DNA of 64,000 bases, taken from the NCBI RefSeq assembly GCF_002906855.1, contig NZ_MINI01000038.1:496001-560000 (forward strand), written 5' to 3'. The notes beneath the pieces were generated by a model, which was given only the letters and a program-made list of their open reading frames with translations, had not been told where the DNA came from and did no database searches. This document shows, piece by piece, positions 8,905 through 16,805 of this stretch. The position numbers were made by a program, and so were the translations under genes. The stretch comes from Pseudomonas putida. GTDB taxonomy: Bacteria > Pseudomonadota > Gammaproteobacteria > Pseudomonadales > Pseudomonadaceae. Positions within the stretch are counted from its first letter, which is position 1; every line of letters starts with the position of its first letter.

Positions 8905-9153
8905 TTACCAGCCGCGGTGGATGGTGTTGACGCTCGGCTCGCTCTTGCCGGGGTTGAAAAACAGCTTGTCGTTGTCGCAGCCGCGCTTGCGGCAGGGGCT
9001 TTCCACGCGCAGGGGCAGGCCGTTGTCGCCGCCCAGCTGCATGCCGGGGGTGTTCCAGTCCAGGTTGCTGGCGGGGTGCGGGGCAGGGCTGTTGCTGCAG
9101 GCGCCCAGGGTGAAGGTGAAGGCCAGCAGGGCAAGGGATTTGGCTTGGGTCAC
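8905..9153 (-). CDS. small predicted lipoprotein
   Basis: 82 residues from a GTG start: MTQAKSLALLAFTFTLGAC, a short signal peptide ending in the lipobox LGAC with cysteine at 19, then a Ser/Pro-rich linker and a mature part with four cysteines in total and the segment CRKRGCDNDKLFF. Likely anchored in the envelope. No recognised domain; function unknown. Core-genome codon use supports a real gene. It is upstream of the methyltransferase remnant-free gap and stands alone. Confidence 0.65.
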   Translation of the reverse strand: MTQAKSLALLAFTFTLGACSNSPAPHPASNLDWNTPGMQLGGDNGLPLRVESPCRKRGCDNDKLFFNPGKSEPSVNTIHRGW

Positions 9154-9755
9154 GATGGTTTAGTCCGTTAGTCCATTGTCGATTCTGGCGCAACGCCAGA
9201 CGGTCGCAGGGCTGGCGGGCAGCGTGCGACGTAGCTTTTTAATGATTTGGGGGGCAGATGATACACCGTCGGGCCTCTCGCGGGTGAGCCCTCATCCAAA
9301 GAGACCGTGGTGGTTTTGTATCGGCACTGATCCTGTTCCAGCATGCATTGGCGAGCATGAGTGATGAGAAGGGGCAGGTGCATGAGTGATGCCGGATATG
9401 GAGGATCACCATAAGCTTTTGGGCGCTGCGGATTATCTGCTGGCCCTGGCCAAAGCGCTGAAGAACGATACCGAGATTGCCAAGAACAAGGTGCATTGAT
9501 TCGAGGGCCCTTTCGCGGGCGCGCCCGCTTCCACAGAGGGGAAATTGCCTAATCGAATTTTTGTTTATGCACAAGAGGCATTGCCGCCTTGCGCGAAAGG
9601 CATGCCGCTTCTCCGTACCGCCGGTCTTTGCGCAAACGCCTGTTTTTACTGGGCTTGACGCCCAGGCTGGAATAAGCCAAACGCTTGAAATAGCGCTTTG
9701 CTCCATCCAGTCATCAAAAGCTTGTTCACAGACTTATCCACAGGTTGTGCTGCGG
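9154..9755. other. intergenic region with a possible micro-gene and a degenerate REP
   Basis: About 600 bp. It holds a short coding-like frame at 9389-9499, a degenerate REP-like hairpin at about 9504-9536 (CCTTTCGCGGGCGCGCCCGC) and a perfect DnaA-box sequence TTATCCACA at 9734-9742. Nothing else is supported. Confidence 0.5.
9389..9499 (+). CDS. possible 36-residue small protein
   Basis: ATG at 9389 opens a 36-codon frame (MPDMEDHHKLLGAADYLL, then ALAKALKNDTEIAKNKVH) ending TGA at 9497-9499. Codon third positions are G/C-rich and the product is predicted helical and amphipathic. An AGGGGCAGG stretch lies about 10-12 bases upstream as a possible ribosome-binding site. No family recognised. 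It could equally be a chance frame or the end of a degraded gene. Confidence 0.4.
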   Translation: MPDMEDHHKLLGAADYLLALAKALKNDTEIAKNKVH

Positions 9756-10961
9756 CTAACGGTCACGTTCGGCCAGGAGCAACATGTTGCGTGGGGTGAG
9801 CGGATAGTCGCAGAAAGTGCCCAGCCGAACGGTGTAGCCCTGTTCTTCGAGGAACAGGGCGCGATCGAGCACCAGCCACAGCTCCAGTGGGCGGCGGAAC
9901 AGGTTGCGCAGGCGTTCGAGGTTGCGTACTACGGCCAGGCGCTGCCAGCCGGCGGCCTCCAGCGCGGCCCAGTTCGGGTTGCCGCGTATCGCCACACCGC
10001 GCAGTTCGGCCAGCTCACGGCAGTACTGCTCGAAAGACTTGTCCAGCCAGGCGATTGGCAGCGAAGGGGTGGACAGGTATTCATCACACTGGCGCTGTTC
10101 GCGCTGCAGCAGGTCGAAGCCCAGGCGCCGGGCCATGGAGCAGTCGCGTTGATGCCGCACGCGGGCGCTGGCGGTGACGGCTTCGTTCAGCGGCAGGCCG
10201 AGGTCGATCATGCTCAGCTGCAGCGGGGAGTGCTGTGCAGCTGTGGATAACGGCTGATAGTGCTCGCCGGGGATGCGGTTGTAGCAGCAAGGGGCCACGG
10301 CCAGGTGGCGGCAGCCTTGCTGGCTGGCCTTGCGCAGCAGGTGCACGTGCAGTTCGCCGCAGGCATGCAGGGCGACCACGCTTTTCTCGTGGTTCAGGTG
10401 CTGGGTGCTGCCGGCAGCCATCACATCCTGGTGGATGTGGGTCGCGGGCAGGTGATGGTGATCGCTCAGGGCCTGGCCAGCGGCGACCAGCTCGGGGTTG
10501 TACTCCAGGCAGGTCAATTGCTGGCCGGGTTGCAGCAGGCGGCGGCCGAGGTGGCCTTTGCCGGAGCACCAATCCAGCCAGTGACGAGTGTGCTCGCGAA
10601 AGCCCAGGCGGCGGCTGAAGGCTTCGATCTGCTGCCATTTGCGGCCGGGTACGGCGACGTCGAGGCGGTGGCCGGCGGTGGGCAGGCCGGTGTCGGGGAG
10701 CTCGCCCAGGGCTGACAGTTGCCCGGCTTGTGCGGCCAGTTGCGGGAACGGGGCGGGCAGGCCTTGTGGGTTGGTGTCGGCTTCGGCGTCGGCCAGGGTG
10801 CTCTGGCGCAGGTAGGCGGCGAGTTCGGGGTATTCGCTTTCCCAGGCCAGGCGCAGGGCGGTGAAGGGCCGGGGTTTCCACAGCGGTTGGTGCTCGGTCA
10901 GGAACTGGTCGAGGGCCTGGAAGCGGTCTTGCAGGTGGGGGCTGTGGAGATAGGAAGGCAT
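9756..10961 (-). CDS. class I SAM-dependent methyltransferase
   Basis: 401 residues. A SAM-binding core starts with DWCSGKGHLGRRLL near residue 150, followed by the acidic strand end CLEYNPEL, then VVALHACGELH and APCCYNRIPGEHY, a pattern of methyltransferases related to eukaryotic METTL25/RRNAD-like proteins. The N-terminal 130 residues and C-terminal 130 residues are extra and may select the substrate, which is unknown (RNA or protein). Start ATG at 10961 gives MPSYLHSPHLQ. Monocistronic, flanked upstream by a REP pair. A perfect TGTGGATAA occurs inside the gene at 10242-10250. Confidence 0.8.
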   Translation of the reverse strand: MPSYLHSPHLQDRFQALDQFLTEHQPLWKPRPFTALRLAWESEYPELAAYLRQSTLADAEADTNPQGLPAPFPQLAAQAGQLSALGELPDTGLPTAGHRLDVAVPGRKWQQIEAFSRRLGFREHTRHWLDWCSGKGHLGRRLLQPGQQLTCLEYNPELVAAGQALSDHHHLPATHIHQDVMAAGSTQHLNHEKSVVALHACGELHVHLLRKASQQGCRHLAVAPCCYNRIPGEHYQPLSTAAQHSPLQLSMIDLGLPLNEAVTASARVRHQRDCSMARRLGFDLLQREQRQCDEYLSTPSLPIAWLDKSFEQYCRELAELRGVAIRGNPNWAALEAAGWQRLAVVRNLERLRNLFRRPLELWLVLDRALFLEEQGYTVRLGTFCDYPLTPRNMLLLAERDR

Positions 10962-10992
10962 GGTGGGGTCTGAGAGTTTGGATATTTTTGAG

Positions 10993-11085
10993 AGCCCTTT
11001 CGCGGGACAAGCCCGCTCCTACAGGGATCGCGCAGCCTCGTGAGAGCGCGATCCCTGTAGGAGCGGGCTTGTCCCGCGATGGGCT
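10993..11085. repeat. inverted REP pair (REPIN)
   Basis: Two REP units, CCTTTCGCGGGACAAGCCCG and its near-complement ending GCGGGCTTGTCCCGCG, with an inner palindrome (GGGATCGCGC ... GCGCGATCCC). This is the P. putida-type REP arranged as a doublet between the methyltransferase start and the end of the ABC operon. Confidence 0.85.
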
Positions 11086-11111
11086 GCAAGGCAGCCCCGA
11101 GTGATATCAGC

Positions 11112-11801
11112 TTAGCGGCCCTGGCAGGCGTCCACGCGCAACCAGCGCTCCAGCAGTTTGAAGCCTTGCACCAGCACGAACGAGATCGCCAGGTAGAACA
11201 CCCCGGCCGCGAAAAAGATCTCCACCGGCAGGTAGGTCCGGGCAATGATCGTGCGGGCCATGCCGGTCAGTTCCAGCAGAGTCACGGTACTGGCCAGGGC
11301 ACTGGCCTTGAGCATCAGGATCACTTCGTTGCTGTAGGCCGGCAGGCCAATGCGCGCGGCACGTGGCAGCATGATGTAGAACAGTGTCTTGCCCCGCGAC
11401 ATGCCCAGCGCCCGTGCGGCTTCGATCTCGCCCTTGGGGATCGACTGCAGCGCACCGCGCAGGATCTCGGCGATGTAGGCGGCGGTGTGCAGGGTCATGG
11501 TCAGCACCGTGCACCAGAACGGATCGCGCAGGTACGGCCACAGCGAGCTGGAACGTACTGCGTCGAACTGCGCCAGGCCGTAGTAGACCAGGAACAGCTG
11601 CACCAGCAGTGGAGTGCCACGGAAGAAGAAGATGTAGCTGAACGGCACGGCGCGCACGTACCAGTGGCGCGAGGAGCGGGCGATGCCCAGCGGGATGGCC
11701 AGGATCAACCCGGCAACCACTGCGATGGCCACCAGCTCCAGGGTCAGGGTCGCACCCTGGGCCAGGCGTGGCAGCCACTTGAAGATGACTTCCCAATTCA
11801 T
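11112..11801 (-). CDS. polar amino acid ABC transporter permease (HisM/AotM-like)
   Basis: 229-residue inner-membrane permease. Several hydrophobic segments are visible (LTLELVAIAVVAGLILAI near the start, YIFFFRGTPLLVQLFL, IFFAAGVFYLAISFVLV near the end). The EAA loop reads EAARALGMSRGKTLFYIMLP, the contact point for the ATPase. Last gene of a four-gene operon (ATPase, binding protein, two permeases); its start at 11801 immediately follows the stop of the upstream permease. By family the complex takes up basic amino acids such as arginine, ornithine, lysine or histidine; the exact substrate is not determined. Confidence 0.9.
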   Translation of the reverse strand: MNWEVIFKWLPRLAQGATLTLELVAIAVVAGLILAIPLGIARSSRHWYVRAVPFSYIFFFRGTPLLVQLFLVYYGLAQFDAVRSSSLWPYLRDPFWCTVLTMTLHTAAYIAEILRGALQSIPKGEIEAARALGMSRGKTLFYIMLPRAARIGLPAYSNEVILMLKASALASTVTLLELTGMARTIIARTYLPVEIFFAAGVFYLAISFVLVQGFKLLERWLRVDACQGR

Positions 11802-12494
11802 TTATTCGGCCCTCGCAAAGCCGCGAGCGGCGCGTTTTTCCATGAAGTGCATGCCGGTCATGGCGATGATGGTCAGGCTCAGGTAGATGCAGGCAGCGAC
11901 CATGTAGAAGGTGAAAGGCTCCTTGGTCACGGTCACGCCGATCTGCGCGTGACGCATGATTTCTTCCAGGCCGATCACCGACACCAGCGCGGTGTCCTTC
12001 ATCAGGATCATGAACAGGTTGCCCAGGCCCGGCAGGGCGATGCGCCACATCTGCGGCAGGATGATCCGCGACAGGATGCGGCCCTGGGACAGGCCCAGTG
12101 CGAGGCCGGCCTCACGGTGGCCCTTGGGGATCGCCAGGATCGCGCCACGGAATACTTCCGTGGCGTAGGCGCCGAAGCACAGGCCCAGGGCGATGACACC
12201 CGCGGCAAAGGCGCTGAGCTCAAGGCCGGGCATGTTCAGGGCTTCGCCGAGGCTGTTCATCAGGCCGACGGTGCCGAAGTAGATGAGCAGGACCCAGAGC
12301 AGTTCGGGCACGCCGCGCACCAGGGTCGAGTAGAAGCCGCCAAGCCATTGCAACGGCTTGATCGTGGAAGTCTTGGCCAGGGCGCCGAGCAGGCCCAGGA
12401 CCAGCCCCAGCAGCAGGGCGCAGAGCGCCAGTTTTACGGTCATCAGGGTGCCGGCCATCATGGCCGGACCGAATCCGTGCAGGTCGATATTCAT
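11802..12494 (-). CDS. polar amino acid ABC transporter permease (HisQ/AotQ-like)
   Basis: 230-residue permease paired with the next gene. Membrane segments include LALCALLLGLVLGLLGAL and LELSAFAAGVIALGLCFGAYA; the EAA loop is EAGLALGLSQGRILSRIILP. Its stop codon directly abuts the start of the second permease, indicating translational coupling. Together they form the heterodimeric membrane channel of a His/Glu/Gln/Arg-type (HAAT) importer. Confidence 0.9.
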   Translation of the reverse strand: MNIDLHGFGPAMMAGTLMTVKLALCALLLGLVLGLLGALAKTSTIKPLQWLGGFYSTLVRGVPELLWVLLIYFGTVGLMNSLGEALNMPGLELSAFAAGVIALGLCFGAYATEVFRGAILAIPKGHREAGLALGLSQGRILSRIILPQMWRIALPGLGNLFMILMKDTALVSVIGLEEIMRHAQIGVTVTKEPFTFYMVAACIYLSLTIIAMTGMHFMEKRAARGFARAE

Positions 12495-12548
12495 GGGCAG
12501 GTCATTCTAGGGACTTGCGCGCCGCAGGGGCGCGCAGGTCAGGGCGGA

Positions 12549-13301
12549 TCATTCGATGCTGAATGGGAAGTACTTGTCGTTGATCTTCTTGTACGTACCG
12601 TCAGCCTTGATTTCTGCCAGGGCTTTGTTCAGATCGTCGCGCAGTTTGGTATCACCCTTGCGCACGGCAATGCCGATCTTGTCGCTGTCCATCACCGGTT
12701 CGCCCTTGAACTCGTAGTTCATGCCGTCCTTGCTTTTCAGCCACTCGTACTGCACGTACTTGTCGGCAAGGATGCCATCGATTCGGCCGGAAACCAGGTC
12801 GAGGTAGGCGTTTTCCTGGGTGTCGTAGAGCTTGACGTTGACATCCGGGAAGTTGTCTTCAAGGTAGGTGCCTGCCAACGTGGCGCGTTGGGTGCCGATG
12901 GTCTTGCCCTTGAGCGAAGCCTTGTCGGTCTTGAAGTCGACATTCTTCGGCGCGATGAACTGCAGCTTGTTGGAGTAGTACGGGTCGGTGAAGTCGACGG
13001 CCTGCTTGCGCTCGTCAGTGATCGACAGCGACGACACCAGGAAGTCGAACTTCTTGGCGTTCAGGGCCGGGATGATGCCGTCCCAGTCGGAGGTGACCAC
13101 CGAGCACTCGACCTTCATCTTGGCGCACAGGGCGTCGCCGATGTCCTTGTCGAAGCCGACGACGTTACCGCTGGCATCCTTGTTGTTGAACGGTGGGTAG
13201 GCGGCTTCGATACCCATGCGCAGTTTTTCCGCGGCCATGGCGTTTGCCGACATCACCAGGGTGGCAGCGGCTGCCAGGAGGAACTTCTTGTAAGTGTGCA
13301 T
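12549..13301 (-). CDS. periplasmic basic amino acid-binding protein (LAO/HisJ/AotJ-like)
   Basis: 250-residue solute-binding protein. The signal peptide MHTYKKFLLAAAATLVMSAN ends at AMA-AEK. The mature protein begins EKLRMGIEAAYPPFNNKDASG and has the family motif GFDKDIGDALCAKM, two cysteines about seven residues apart (C..KMKVEC), and DWDGIIPALNAKKFD. These match lysine/arginine/ornithine- and histidine-binding proteins. I chose the ATG at 13301 because it starts the signal peptide; the longer frame to 13343 adds non-signal residues. It lies between the ATPase and permease genes. Confidence 0.9.
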   Translation of the reverse strand: MHTYKKFLLAAAATLVMSANAMAAEKLRMGIEAAYPPFNNKDASGNVVGFDKDIGDALCAKMKVECSVVTSDWDGIIPALNAKKFDFLVSSLSITDERKQAVDFTDPYYSNKLQFIAPKNVDFKTDKASLKGKTIGTQRATLAGTYLEDNFPDVNVKLYDTQENAYLDLVSGRIDGILADKYVQYEWLKSKDGMNYEFKGEPVMDSDKIGIAVRKGDTKLRDDLNKALAEIKADGTYKKINDKYFPFSIE

Positions 13302-13312
13302 GTATTGCTCCG

Positions 13313-14086
13313 TTAGCGGTGGCTGGACATGAATTGCTTGCAACGCGCCGAGGTCGGGTTCTCGAAGACCTGCTGCGGCGATCCTTGCTCTTCAACCAGG
13401 CCCTGGTGCAGGAAGACCACTTCACTGGACACCTGGCGGGCAAAGTTCATCTCGTGCGTCACCAGCAGCATGGTACGGCCTTCTTCGGCCAGTGCGCGGA
13501 TAACGTTAAGCACTTCCTGGACCATTTCCGGATCGAGCGCCGAGGTCGGCTCGTCGAACAGGATGACCTTGGGCTTCATGGCCAGGGTGCGGGCGATGGC
13601 AGCACGCTGTTGCTGGCCACCGGAAAGCTGGGCGGGGTAGCTGTGGCGCTTGTCGTAGATGCCGACCTTGTTCAGCAGTGCTTCGGCGGCTTCGATGGCC
13701 TCGGCCTTGCTCTGGCCGAGCACCCGGCGTGGCGCCTCGATGATGTTGTCGAGGATCGACATGTGTGGCCACAGGTTGAAGTTCTGAAAGACGAAGCCGA
13801 TCTCGCTGCGCAGGCGGTTGATCTGGCGGTTGTCGGCGGCGATCAGGTCGCCGTTCTTGGCGGCCTTGAGCTTGAGGCTCTCGCCGGCAACGAGGATTTC
13901 GCCCTGGTGAGGGTTTTCCAGCAGGTTGATGCAGCGCAGCAGGGTGGACTTGCCGGAGCCGGACGACCCCAGGATGGAGATCACGTCACCGTCGCGTGCG
14001 GTCAGCGAAATGCCCTTGAGAATTTCCTGCTCGCCGTAGCGTTTGTGCAGATTGCGGATTTCCAGCGCGGGCGTGGCCTGGGCCAT
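13313..14086 (-). CDS. amino acid ABC transporter ATP-binding protein (HisP/AotP-like)
   Basis: 257 residues, full-length ABC ATPase: Walker [10 protein letters not shown] near residue 38, Q-loop in [11 protein letters not shown], signature [13 protein letters not shown] near 155, Walker [13 protein letters not shown] near 175 and the H-loop in LLVTHEM. First gene of the operon, followed after 11 bp by the binding protein. Powers uptake through the two permeases. A sigma-54-like site lies about 75 bp upstream. Confidence 0.92.
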   Translation of the reverse strand: MAQATPALEIRNLHKRYGEQEILKGISLTARDGDVISILGSSGSGKSTLLRCINLLENPHQGEILVAGESLKLKAAKNGDLIAADNRQINRLRSEIGFVFQNFNLWPHMSILDNIIEAPRRVLGQSKAEAIEAAEALLNKVGIYDKRHSYPAQLSGGQQQRAAIARTLAMKPKVILFDEPTSALDPEMVQEVLNVIRALAEEGRTMLLVTHEMNFARQVSSEVVFLHQGLVEEQGSPQQVFENPTSARCKQFMSSHR

Positions 14087-14159
14087 GTGCGGTCCTCATG
14101 TGATCGGGTGCGTTCCCAGCTGTTGGCGGCCTTCCTGGCGAGCGCCACGCTAGCATAGC

Positions 14160-14175
14160 GGCAATATGACGGCCA
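14160..14175 (-). promoter_or_regulatory. possible sigma-54 promoter for the amino acid ABC operon
   Basis: On the minus strand TGGCCGTCATATTGCC has GG and GC exactly 10 bp apart and matches TGGC...TTGC, but the inner ACG is not conserved. It would start transcription about 60 bp before the ATPase gene. Nitrogen-responsive control of amino acid uptake is plausible. Confidence 0.35.
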
Positions 14176-14619
14176 ACAGGGTCGCAGGGGGCTCAAGGTG
14201 TTGCCGGGGCAGTTTGTCGCATCGTTGCAGTGCAACGTCGCGCAGATGTCCGCAAAGGGTCTCGCCCAGCTCCATAGCCTTGATGAAAAAAGGCGCGATG
14301 GTGCCAGTTTTGGCCGGCACTGGGAAGCTGTTTTAGACCATTCGCGAGCCATTTGCTGATCTGTACTGCGGCTACGGGTGCGACTGCGACCTGCTGATTC
14401 GAAGACTGAAGGTTGTACCTATGGGTTGCGCTTTTTGTGCATTGCGTCGGTGCAAAGGTGTTACCGAGGAGCACCTTTGGTGCGTTTGTAAGTGGGTATT
14501 TCCGTAATCCGGACCTGGAATGGGGATTTGGCGGCCTTTCGGTCAAAGGTTGGCCGAATGCCCTGCAGCCCGCGCCGTTACGAGGTCGGGGTATCCATCT
14601 GACGAATGCATTCAGCACA
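14176..14619. other. long leader region upstream of gabP, no gene seen
   Basis: About 440 bp between the divergent ABC operon and the gabP promoter. No coding frame is convincing. An imperfect hairpin (GGTGCAAAGGTG ... CACCTTTGGTGC) lies near 14449-14486. Space for enhancer-binding protein sites is expected if the sigma-54 promoter at 14620 is real, but I could not assign one. Confidence 0.4.
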
Positions 14620-14635
14620 TGGCGCGCTTATTGCC
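14620..14635 (+). promoter_or_regulatory. sigma-54 promoter upstream of gabP
   Basis: TGGCGCGCTTATTGCC: one mismatch to TGGCACG-N4-TTGC, with the required 10 bp between GG and GC. The predicted start near 14646 leaves a leader of about 85 nt to the gabP ATG. This predicts activation by a nitrogen or carbon/nitrogen regulator such as NtrC or CbrB. Confidence 0.6.
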
Positions 14636-14731
14636 AGTAGGAAACCGCCGATTGCAGCGACGCCTAGGCCAACCCCAGGTGCGCTCTGTTCCCGCAGTCG
14701 GCGTGGTCCACTCCTTACAAAGGTAGTTTTA

Positions 14732-16117
14732 ATGAGCGGTAACAATTCCAATGACCTCGCTCAGGGGCTCAAACAACGGCATGTCACCATGCTGTCCATC
14801 GCTGGCGTTATCGGCGCCGGTCTGTTCGTGGGTTCCGGCCACGCTATCGCAGCGGCCGGCCCGGCCGTACTGCTGGCCTATGCCGCCGCGGGTACCTTGG
14901 TCGTACTGGTAATGCGCATGCTTGGCGAAATGGCGATCGCCTCGCCGGATACCGGTTCGTTCTCTACTTATGCCGACCGCGCCATTGGCCGCTGGGCCGG
15001 TTTCACCATCGGCTGGTTGTACTGGTGGTTCTGGGTGCTGGTTATCCCGCTGGAAGCCAACGCCGCTGCTGCCATTCTCCATGCCTGGTTCCCGTCCGTG
15101 GACCTGTGGGCCTTCTCTCTTCTTATTACCCTGGCGCTGACCCTGACCAACCTGTGCAGCGTCAAGAACTACGGTGAGTTCGAGTTCTGGTTCGCCCTGC
15201 TCAAGGTGCTGGCGATCATCGGCTTCATCGTCGTCGGCTGCATTGCCATGTTCGGTTTCGTGCCGAGCAGCCAGGTGAGCGGCGCTTCGCACCTGTTCGA
15301 TACCCAGGGCTTCATGCCCAACGGCCTGGGCGCGGTATTGGCGGCCATGCTGACCACCATGTTCTCGTTCATGGGTACCGAAATCGTCACCATCGCCGCA
15401 GCCGAATCGAAAGACCCGGGCAAGCAGATCAGCCGTGCCACCAACTCGGTGATCTGGCGTATCTGCCTGTTCTACCTGGTGTCGATCTTCCTGGTTGTGG
15501 CCCTGGTGCCGTGGAACGACCCGGCGCTGGCCGAAGTGGGTTCCTACCAGACCGTGCTGAGCCGCATCGGGGTGCCGAACGCCAAGCTGATCGTCGACAT
15601 CGTCGTACTGGTCGCCGTGACCAGCTGTCTGAACTCGGCGCTGTACACCTCGTCGCGCATGCTGTTCTCGCTGAGCAAGCGTGGCGACGCCCCGGCCATC
15701 GCCCAGCGCACCACCAAGGCGGCTACCCCGCATGTGGCCGTGCTGCTGTCGACCGCTGCCGCGTTCCTCTGCGTGTTCGCCAACTACGTGGCCCCGGCCC
15801 AGGTGTTCGAGTTCCTGCTGGCCAGCTCCGGCGCCATCGCACTGCTGGTGTACCTGGTGATTGCCGTGTCGCAGCTGCGCATGCGCAGCCAGCGTGAAGC
15901 GCGTGGCGAGAAGATCGACTTCAAGATGTGGCTGTTCCCGGGGCTGACCTGGGCGACCATCGCCTTCATCGTGGCCGTGCTGGCGGTGATGGCGCTGCGT
16001 GAAGATCACCGTGCCGAGATCATCGCGACTGCGCTGCTGAGCATTGGCGTGGTGGCGGCTGGCTTGCTGGTGCACCGCAAGCGCGAAGCTGCCGGGCGGG
16101 TGGCGCTGGATAACTGA
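14732..16117 (+). CDS. gabP: GABA/amino acid permease (APC family)
   Basis: 461-residue secondary transporter with about 12 hydrophobic segments. The N-terminus MSGNNSNDLAQGLKQRHVTM leads into IAGVIGAGLFVGSGHAI, the helix-1 signature of the amino acid transporter (AAT) branch of the APC superfamily. FSFMGTEIVTIAAAESKDPGK corresponds to the conserved substrate-site helix. Closest in feel to GabP (4-aminobutyrate permease), but other AAT substrates cannot be excluded. I chose the ATG at 14732 because the helix-1 context matches the family; an in-frame extension to 14606 would cross the promoter. Followed by a strong terminator. Confidence 0.85.
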   Translation: MSGNNSNDLAQGLKQRHVTMLSIAGVIGAGLFVGSGHAIAAAGPAVLLAYAAAGTLVVLVMRMLGEMAIASPDTGSFSTYADRAIGRWAGFTIGWLYWWFWVLVIPLEANAAAAILHAWFPSVDLWAFSLLITLALTLTNLCSVKNYGEFEFWFALLKVLAIIGFIVVGCIAMFGFVPSSQVSGASHLFDTQGFMPNGLGAVLAAMLTTMFSFMGTEIVTIAAAESKDPGKQISRATNSVIWRICLFYLVSIFLVVALVPWNDPALAEVGSYQTVLSRIGVPNAKLIVDIVVLVAVTSCLNSALYTSSRMLFSLSKRGDAPAIAQRTTKAATPHVAVLLSTAAAFLCVFANYVAPAQVFEFLLASSGAIALLVYLVIAVSQLRMRSQREARGEKIDFKMWLFPGLTWATIAFIVAVLAVMALREDHRAEIIATALLSIGVVAAGLLVHRKREAAGRVALDN

Positions 16118-16138
16118 TCCGCGCTTTCTGAAATGAAG

Positions 16139-16172
16139 AAAGGCCGCATCCTGCGAAGGATGCGGCCTTTTC
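16139..16172 (+). terminator. gabP terminator
   Basis: AAAGGCCGCATCC, loop, GGATGCGGCCTTTT: a long GC stem with flanking A and T runs 22 bp past the gabP stop. The symmetric A/T flanks allow use from both strands. Confidence 0.9.
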
Positions 16173-16178
16173 TATTGC

Positions 16179-16288
16179 CTGTTCCTGGCCATTCGCGGGG
16201 CAAGCCCACTCCTACAGGTACAGCGCATGCCCTAGGCTTGAGGTGATCCTGTAGGAGCGGGCTTGCCCCGCGAATGGGCCGGAACAGG
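16179..16288. repeat. inverted REP pair (REPIN)
   Basis: Outer arms CCTGTTCCTGGCCATTCGCG and the near-complement ending CGAATGGGCCGGAACAGG, each with the REP core GCGGGGCAAGCCC. It fills the gap between gabP and the convergent hypothetical gene. Confidence 0.85.
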
Positions 16289-16301
16289 TTGCCAAGCCCG
16301 A

Positions 16302-16745
16302 TCAGCCAAACTGCTTCTGCTGTTGCTGCTGCTTGGCCACCAGCTCGGAAGCGGCGATATAGGCTTCCTGGAACTCATCGCTCTCCAGCCAGGCCATGGT
16401 GGTGTCTTCGTCGGCGCCGTCGAGCCAGGTGCGGTAGGCGTTGAACACCAGCACGATGTAGTCGGTGGCGTGCTCTTCCTTGTGGCCCTTGAGTACCAGG
16501 GCCAGCAGTGGGTCGACCAGGAACACCGAGATCATCGCCACCAGGCTGGTTTCCTGGGCGGCCTTCATCTTGTCGAACAGCTCTTTGTAGCTGTCGGTCT
16601 CCATGGCCTTGTTGAACACCTGCTCGATGCTCGCGCTGTCACCGGCGCTGGCCTTGACCGCCTGGCCGCTGCGCACCATGCGGTTCTGCTTGGCTTTGCT
16701 GGCGGCGCGCTTGGCGCGTTTCTGTTGCTTGGTTGGGGTGGCCAT
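16302..16745 (-). CDS. conserved hypothetical protein with basic N-terminus
   Basis: 147 residues: a very basic N-terminus (MATPTKQQKRAKRAASKAKQ), then an acidic, mostly helical body (YKELFDKMKAAQETSLVAM, DYIVLVFNAYRTWLDGADED) and a glutamine-rich tail. No recognised domain. The basic tail could bind nucleic acid or polyphosphate; the neighbouring polyphosphate kinase makes the latter an idea only. Same strand as ppk2 but 60 bp downstream, so possibly co-transcribed. Confidence 0.75.
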   Translation of the reverse strand: MATPTKQQKRAKRAASKAKQNRMVRSGQAVKASAGDSASIEQVFNKAMETDSYKELFDKMKAAQETSLVAMISVFLVDPLLALVLKGHKEEHATDYIVLVFNAYRTWLDGADEDTTMAWLESDEFQEAYIAASELVAKQQQQQKQFG

Positions 16746-16805
16746 GGGGTGAATCCTTGGGGTGTTCGGAAATTGCGCGTATTGAAGCGCAGCGGCCCGG
16801 GTGAT

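Noticed and set aside
14606..14731. N-terminal extension of gabP
   Set aside because: It lies over the sigma-54 promoter and leader, and the added residues do not resemble the family.
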